Assembly: GCA_016710625.1 (NCBI GenBank)
Contig: JADJVK010000024.1
Location: forward strand, 12,378-76,377
Direction of reading: 5' to 3'
From: Saprospiraceae bacterium
Lineage (GTDB): Bacteria; Bacteroidota; Bacteroidia; Chitinophagales; Saprospiraceae
Length of the DNA: 64,000 bases
Positions 58,485 through 64,000 of this stretch are shown here, piece after piece. The number at the start of each line of letters is the position of its first letter. The stretch's first letter is position 1. The notes beneath the pieces were generated by a model. The model worked only from the letters and a program-made list of their open reading frames with translations. It made no database searches and was not told the DNA's origin. Position numbers and translations under genes: made by a program.

Positions 58485-59078
58485 TTGCAAAACAAATTCA
58501 ATAACCTTATAGACACCTACCTTTCAAATAAAATCGGAATTTCTAGTGATTTTTTAAGCTTAAGTTTAACTGCTCAACTGAGAAATAATATTAAATTATT
58601 GAGTGACAAACACCAATTTGCAAAGGCAAATATTGGGAATAATGATTTGAATCACAATGATTTATTGATAAGAAGTGACCAAATTTATTGGTTGGATAGA
58701 AAAAATGGAAATCCATCAGAGGATGCTTTTTTAAGCATTATGGATCAATTGGTAATTTTCTTAAATGAAACTTGTTTCACTGGAATAGTAAGTTATGAAT
58801 TTCATTATGCAATATATGAAATTGGTGATTTTTATTTAAAACACTTGGATCAATTTAAAAATGATTCTAAAAGAGCATTTACAATTATTATTTATTTGAA
58901 TGAAGATTGGAAGGTAGCCGATGGCGGAGAATTGTGTATTTTTGATCAATTGGAAATCCAGTTAATCCCACCAACCAATCAAAAATGTGTTTTCTTCAAA
59001 AGCAATGAAATTTATCATTCGGTGCTGACCACTCAAAAGCAGCGATTGAGTATTGCAGGTTGGTTGAAAGTTAGGTGA
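58485..59078 (+). CDS. 2-oxoglutarate/Fe(II) oxygenase (prolyl 4-hydroxylase-like)
   Basis: About 198 residues with a TTG start; no ATG was found upstream before a stop. The iron-binding motif is HLDQF (HxD) in FYLKHLDQF and the distal His is in SNEIYHSVLT. The 2-oxoglutarate-binding Arg is in KQRLSIAGW. Between these lies FTIIIYLNEDWKVADGGELCIF, the core strand and loop of SM-20/prolyl 4-hydroxylase-type enzymes. Homologues hydroxylate prolyl residues in proteins such as translation factors or ribosomal proteins. It is a lone gene with a terminator after it. The hydroxyproline catabolic operon is in the same window, but no direct link is shown. Confidence 0.85.
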   Translation: MQNKFNNLIDTYLSNKIGISSDFLSLSLTAQLRNNIKLLSDKHQFAKANIGNNDLNHNDLLIRSDQIYWLDRKNGNPSEDAFLSIMDQLVIFLNETCFTGIVSYEFHYAIYEIGDFYLKHLDQFKNDSKRAFTIIIYLNEDWKVADGGELCIFDQLEIQLIPPTNQKCVFFKSNEIYHSVLTTQKQRLSIAGWLKVR

Positions 59079-59098
59079 TTATAGATTTATATAAAAAA

Positions 59099-59131
59099 AA
59101 ATAGCCACTACCGAAAGTAGATGGCTATTGA
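59099..59131. terminator. bidirectional terminator
   Basis: ATAGCCA pairs with TGGCTAT, with an inner CTAC/GTAG stem and a bulged A, between convergent genes. A-run precedes it. Confidence 0.8.
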
Positions 59132-59156
59132 TATTTGTATTGACCCTAAATTTATT

Positions 59157-60511
59157 TTAAAATCGAAACTTTTTAGGATTTTCTCTTTTTCCAATTTCGA
59201 TACTTACAAGGTAAACACCATTATATAATGACCTTACATCAAAATGAGGCGACAGTACTACCTTGTAAAATAGTAACTTTTTGTAATAAAGTACCTTTCA
59301 AATCATATAATTTCACCTCATAATTTTGCTCAGCCATTTCACTAATCTGTATCGCAATAAATTCTTAGCTGGATTTGGAAAAACTGAAGCATCTATTGTA
59401 TTGTTATTTAAATCTTTATTGGAAGTAGAGGGATTATAAGTTGTGACAGTTTCATTTATAGAATTCACTTTTGAAGCATTCTTTACGCCATAAAATGTTG
59501 GTCCTACAACATATGGATAGGCAGAATTTAAGTTTTCATCCACCGTACAAAAATAGGCATAAATCCCATTCGGATATTCTGGAGTCACACAAAATCTACC
59601 ATTATGAGCATCCAAATAATCTGTTTGACCAGAAGTAGGTGCTATAAATTCATAATCTTCTCTAAAATAACCTAATGGATAAGTTGTGCTGACAGCTGGA
59701 CCGTCAGTCACATCTGTTCCATCTGCATATACGGTTCTAGTCGTGATATTCCTTAATTTAAAACTAGATTTCATTCTTACGATTCCTCCAGTGCCATCTA
59801 AATTTTTGTAACCAAAAGCACCATAAATAGGAAAGCCATCATATGCAAAACCAATTAGTGGAGAGTGTTTAGTAGCATCAATGATGTACAATCCATCTGC
59901 ATCATATAAGTTACAGACATCATAAATTACTTTACTATCTAACTTGAAAGCACTTGGATTTTGGTGATGGTGGTAATTTCCCATTGCTGGATGTCCTTTC
60001 GAACAATCGAATCCAACCCTTTCTGCAACAACCGCATCTCTGTTCCAAATATTATCACCCATCCCTCCAGAAGGTCCACCTTTTATAGTATTAGATGCAA
60101 AACTCCATGAAACGCCATCACGATAATCAAAAAGTGCTACGCCATTTATGAAAATACCAATATTTCCACCAGTAGTTGGGGATGAAGTTCCTGTATTTTT
60201 TACTGGATTTAATGGAAATTTAAAAATAGCATTTTGGCTAGTTGCCAATGAAGGATTTCCATCTTGAAAAGGACCTGTGATATAGGCTGGAATTCCATTT
60301 GTGGATACATAAACAGATGATGTTGAATATTTTACAAAGACAATATACATTTGCTAAAACATTATCTTGAATAGGGTTGAATTTCCCCTTAATAATGTCT
60401 TCCCATGATATTTGTTGTGTTCTGTAACCATTTCGTTATCACTGAAGTTAGTCTGTGCAAACAATTGACAGCTAATCAAATAGTTAAAACAACAATTGAA
60501 CTTTTTTTCAT
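59157..60511 (-). pseudogene. secreted YHYH-domain protein (copy 1) with T9SS tail, several frame breaks
   Basis: A start at 60511 encodes a signal peptide whose parts occur in two frames (SSIVVLTI and LISCQLFAQ). The long intact central frame (59313-60350) shows a YHYH domain: GHPAMGNYHHHQNP, SPLIGFAYDGFPIYGAFGY and FCVTPEYPNGIYAYFCTVD. The T9SS tail begins VFPNPAKNLL and continues in another frame (NYEVKLYDLKGTLLQKV ... LYNGVYLVSIEIG) to the stop at 59157. At least three frame breaks are needed. YHYH proteins have an unknown biochemical role but are often found with copper or redox functions in marine bacteria. The second copy next door suggests duplication. Decay and sequence error cannot be separated. 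Confidence 0.78.
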
Positions 60512-60530
60512 ATTTTTTATCTTGATATTA

Positions 60531-61810
60531 CTAATTTAAAACTGGTTCTATTAAAATTATCGAAATATTAATAAAATAAATTCCAGCATATAAGGTTTGA
60601 ACATCGATTGAAATCATCGTAGTACCAACTGGCATAATTTCAGATTTAACTTCTTTCCTTGTATGTCTATTATTTTATAGTTCTTTCATTAATAGCATCA
60701 AAATGCTGTATTGTCAAACATCCCCTGCAGGATTGTTGAACCATCATGAAGACAAGATCATTACAGCAATAGTTACAATTTTGGAATACCTCAAAGTACC
60801 ATCTAAATTTACTGATTTTATCTCTATAATAATAACTTCCTTTGCTTAAATTTTGATCTTTTTGTGAATATAAACTTTTACCTAAATGCTGGTTGATTGA
60901 ATATTTTTTTCAAAATTGAAAGCATCATTTAGTCATTCAATGACGCAATTAGGATAGATTCACCTCAACTTCAGCTCTCAAGATATAATTGCATCAGTAC
61001 GAAAGTTGCACCGTAAAGTTGAACAAAACTACGGGTAATGGTGGGAGTAAACATATTGCGAAGCACCAGATGGAATTTAGTTGTTGTACTTGTTGAAAGT
61101 ACAATTCCATAATATTGAGCGGCTAAAACAAATGGATAAGCTGGAGTGCCATCGGCTTCAATCGTTACAAAATAAGCATGGATGCCTGAAGGATATTCAG
61201 GGGAGTAACACATGTCCTACATTATATGCATCCAAATCACCCCTGATCAGCTGTATAAACATAATCTTCACACATACTGCCCCATGGATAAGTATATACT
61301 GGTGGTCCATTAGTTCTCGAACCTGAGGTCGTCAGCACATAACTACTAACCATTCTTTTGATTGCACCTGTTCCATTTGTATTGGTATAGGCATATGGTC
61401 CATAAATTGGATAACCATCCCATGCAAAACCTAAAATTGGGGGCCAATGATATGGGTTTCATCTTGATTATATAAGCATTTTGGAAATATGGTGGTGATA
61501 GGCTCCTCCATAGGTAGGATGCCCTTTACAACTCTCAAAACTACACTCCTTCAAAATATTTTGCATTCCGATTCCATCCACTAATGATGTTGATACCATT
61601 CACAAATTGCTGGGTGGTATTATTCCAATATCTACCATCTTTTGCATTAAAAATACCCACTCCATTTTTCCAAAGTCCTACAACGCCAAGTCCTGTATAG
61701 GTTTTAGTTCCATTATTAACAGCAGGTGTTAATGGGAATTTACAAACATAATTTTGGTCAGCAGGTGCATTTGGATTTGCTTGCCAAGGACCAATCACAA
61801 ATTTTTAAGC
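60531..61810 (-). pseudogene. second YHYH-domain protein, 5'-truncated and heavily frameshifted
   Basis: Fragments at 61541-61798 (IGPWQANPNAPADQNY ... GVVGLWKNGVGIFNAKDG), about 61330-61540 (LGFAWDGYPIYGPYAY; CKGHPTYGGAYHHH), 60971-61213 (SPEYPSGIHAYFVTIEADG) and a T9SS-type end (IDVQTLYAGIYFINI) to a stop at 60531 follow the same order as copy 1. No signal peptide is found before 61810; only a short AT-rich gap separates it from the sulfatase stop. It therefore appears to be a truncated duplicate. More than four frame breaks are required. Very low sequence quality is the alternative. Confidence 0.7.
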
Positions 61811-61904
61811 TTTCTAAAATTGCGTAATGTATTGTTTAAAATATTTTATGATTTTAAACTTTGTCGAATTTTAAATATAAAATCCTTCGGTTTAGCATAT
61901 TATT

Positions 61905-63477
61905 TTATTTAATTTTTATTAATTTTTTTGATTGCCAAATATTATTTTTATTTCTGATAAAATATATTCCTTCTTCTATGTACTTTAAAGTTTTTGATCT
62001 TCAATATCATTTCCACTGTAAATTACTTTTCCTAAGCCACATTAGTAAGTATAAATTCATCGCTATTGATTTTAGGAAAAATATGAATATAATCTTGAAA
62101 TGGATTTGGCGAAATATAAAATGTTACAGAAAGTTCTTTATTATCTACTGTTTTTATGCACCAATCTCCTTTGCCAACTAAATTGCTCATTTCATTACAG
62201 AGATATTGATAATTGGAAATATCTTCGGTTGATAGGTTTGTTTTTAGTAAATTAATAACTTCGTCTTTATCCAAACTCAAATTGTAAAATTCTTGAATTT
62301 GATTATCAAATCAGATTAATTTGTATTTTTCATTTCGTGTTGCTTTTCCGTCAGAAGAATCTGGCATCAATTTGAAATTTTCACAAAAGACCAATTTCTA
62401 ATTTTGATATTTTCATTTTTAGAATTGGCAATAAGCTTTTTTGAATCAACTAGTTTATTTACAGGAATTTGGGGTGGCCAGTTATTAACACCATTTAATT
62501 CCAAAACTGTAACAAAATATCTGCTACATTTACTAAAGCATCCGTACTCCTGTTCTGATTCACTACTGATGGTCCAGAAATTATCATAGGTACATGAACT
62601 CCATATTCATAAACAGTTCCTTGAGCGGATTTAATATTTGCTATTTGGGTAGTTTGTGTCGTATTTCCGTTGTCTCCAATAAAAATAAAATCAGTACTAT
62701 CGAGCTGATTTAATGTTTTCGAAATCCATAAATCTTCGATTCTGTATCCATTGCCTGAAGAGGCGCTTTGAAATACTTTTCGGGTTTTGATTGATATCTT
62801 GCTGTGTTCCAGAAAGTGTTTTGTAACTATACCAATTTAAAGGTGGAAGATGGTATAGGGCATTGGAGCATTAAATGCCAACCAAAGGAAAAATGGTTTT
62901 GAATTTTGGTTTTTAAGCCAAGTTGATGGCATTATTTACATTTTCAGGTGGCATAATTTGTACAGGTACTCTGGACGCCATTTGTATGTTTTGTCCATTG
63001 GTAGAAGTTGGTTAATTGCCCAATAAAGGCAGCCTTCAAAATGGTCGTAGCCCATTCGTGAGCGGATTCAATAAGTTCCAAACTGGTGCTTTGGCTGTTG
63101 TAAATGCCATTTCCCAATATTAGACACCTAATGATGGAATTGTTCTTTCATAGCTTAGGTATAGTCCCTTCTGCCGTATCCAAAGAATTAGACCCACCAG
63201 CTCCTCAACTATGCCACCCACTCCAGTCTAAACTATGCCTTCCTGTCAAATAGTCTCGATCGGGTTGCAGAACAAACTGGGTTTGATGTTGCTTGATTGA
63301 TTTTCACACCTTTTTAAGCAATTTTCTGATATTTAGGAACATCCACAGTATCTTATAATCAGCATAAAATCCGAAATAATCAGTTCCTAAATCATCTGCA
63401 ATGATCAAAACTACATTTCTTTGACTAGAGCAAACAATTGTAATTGTTGAAAATCAGTAAAGTAAATTTTTAAACAT
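61905..63477 (-). pseudogene. secreted sulfatase with T9SS tail, many frame breaks
   Basis: Starting at 63477 (MFKNLLY...) the frame gives SSQRNVVLIIADDLGTDYFGFY, the metal-binding N-terminus of type I sulfatases. At 63260-63274 the minus strand encodes Cys-Ser-Ala-Thr-Arg, the CxAxR signature whose Cys becomes formylglycine, next to LLTGRHSLDWSGW-like sequence in another frame. The end has a T9SS tail (YISPNPFQDYIHIFPKI) and, after another shift, EEGIYFIRNKNNIWQSKK to the stop at 61905. Total about 524 residues, slightly short. At least six frame breaks are needed. It would cleave sulfate esters outside the cell, for example from algal or host polysaccharides, if intact. Confidence 0.75.
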
Positions 63478-63493
63478 ATTGTATTTTTTTTTT

Positions 63494-64000
63494 CTAAAAT
63501 AAATTTACGGCTTGCCTATTGATTTCCGTTTGTGTTATTTCGATTTTCTTGTTTTCCAAAAAGAGTGCTTCCACAGCAGCTTCTACATATTTGTTTTTCA
63601 ACTTTTTCTGGTTCTTGACCATTGTCATCAAAGCACCATCGTATTTTACGACCCATTGCCCATTTTCCTTCCAGATCACATAGGCATGTGGCTTTTTGAG
63701 CATCAAAATTTTTAGCAACTTTTGATTTCCATCCATTAAATATAGGGAAACATAAATATGTCCATTTTCGCTTTTCAACCATCAATGGATAGGTATCTTC
63801 TTCATATTGAACTGCCTGTCGAGCTGATGGCGATTAATAGGACACCTTTTGAGGTGAAGATTTTGAATGTAGACTCGTGGAATCGTGGTGGATATAATTT
63901 TGCAAAAGGGCAATGGTTGCAGAAGTGAAGATAATAATAAATCCTTTGCAGTTTACTTAATCACCCAGGAAATATATTTTTCCGCTGCATTCCTTAATTT
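63494..64000 (-). CDS. unrecognised protein, C-terminal part (runs off window)
   Basis: The minus-strand frame from 63778 to the stop at 63494 reads KNGHIYVSLYLMDG-like sequence (as HIYVSLYLMDGNQKLLKIL) and KKPHAYVIWKENGQWVVKYDG. This looks like real protein of mixed strands. Its upstream part appears to continue beyond a frame break near 63785 (SSTGSS...EEDTYPLMVEK) and past the right edge, with low confidence. A small plus-strand frame (63785-63928, NVDSWNRGGYNFAKGQWLQK) overlaps it and cannot be excluded. It lies 16 bp upstream of the sulfatase on the same strand. No family is recognised. Confidence 0.45.

Noticed and set aside
63785..63928. 47-codon plus-strand frame with a protein-like composition (NVDSWNRGGYNFAK)
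   Set aside because: It overlaps the likely upstream continuation of the minus-strand gene in a low-quality edge. It is kept only as a note.

Overview
The window is a low-GC (roughly one-third G+C) chromosomal segment from a member of the Bacteroidota. The evidence is consistent: at least seven products carry C-terminal type IX secretion (T9SS) sorting domains, there are three large TonB-dependent/CarboxypepD-regulated outer-membrane proteins, SprB-type and GEVED repeats occur, Shine-Dalgarno sites are absent, and several starts are preceded by the Bacteroidota -7 box TAnnTTTG. A family cannot be named from this sequence alone. No rRNA, tRNA, CRISPR array, phage or insertion sequence was seen.

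Left part (1-22.4 kb), mostly housekeeping. It holds the C-terminal end of a FadN-type beta-oxidation protein followed by a thiolase, class II fructose-bisphosphate aldolase, a secreted subtilase with FN3/GEVED/T9SS modules, thioredoxin, beta-carbonic anhydrase, DnaK, HMG-CoA lyase, an OmpH/Skp-like lipoprotein, a DUF1015 protein, a large outer-membrane protein, a frameshifted Rpn-family nuclease, Lon and PurK. Convergent or terminal genes are separated by clear intrinsic terminators.

Middle (22.4-35.7 kb), catabolism and envelope. A tightly packed minus-strand operon encodes the trans-4-hydroxyproline pathway: hydroxyproline 2-epimerase, FAD-dependent D-hydroxyproline oxidase, a DapA-like deaminase split by a frameshift, and alpha-ketoglutarate semialdehyde dehydrogenase. 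Its first gene is a membrane-anchored penicillin-binding-protein-like serine hydrolase that has lost its catalytic residues. A metallo-beta-lactamase-fold hydrolase, a TlpA-like thioredoxin protein, a split outer-membrane beta-barrel protein and orotate phosphoribosyltransferase follow.

Right part (35.7-64 kb), secretome-rich accessory DNA. A small PD-(D/E)XK-like nuclease is paired with a membrane coiled-coil protein. Next come a beta-helix surface protein, an M43-like metalloprotease with a dockerin-like region, an array of six 42-bp phased repeats upstream of isocitrate dehydrogenase, and a giant adhesin with a thioredoxin head and ten Ig-like repeats. Two divergent TonB receptors follow, one beside a secreted alpha/beta-hydrolase-like protein. 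An EamA-SET-glycosyltransferase operon, a prolyl-hydroxylase-like protein, two tandem YHYH proteins and a sulfatase complete the window.

Reading-frame breaks are rare before 26 kb and become very frequent towards the right edge. Several are homopolymer indels, which points to sequencing error. At least one, a 5-bp tandem duplication in the Rpn gene, looks like a real and possibly reversible mutation. I give joined coordinates for genes whose fragments clearly belong together.
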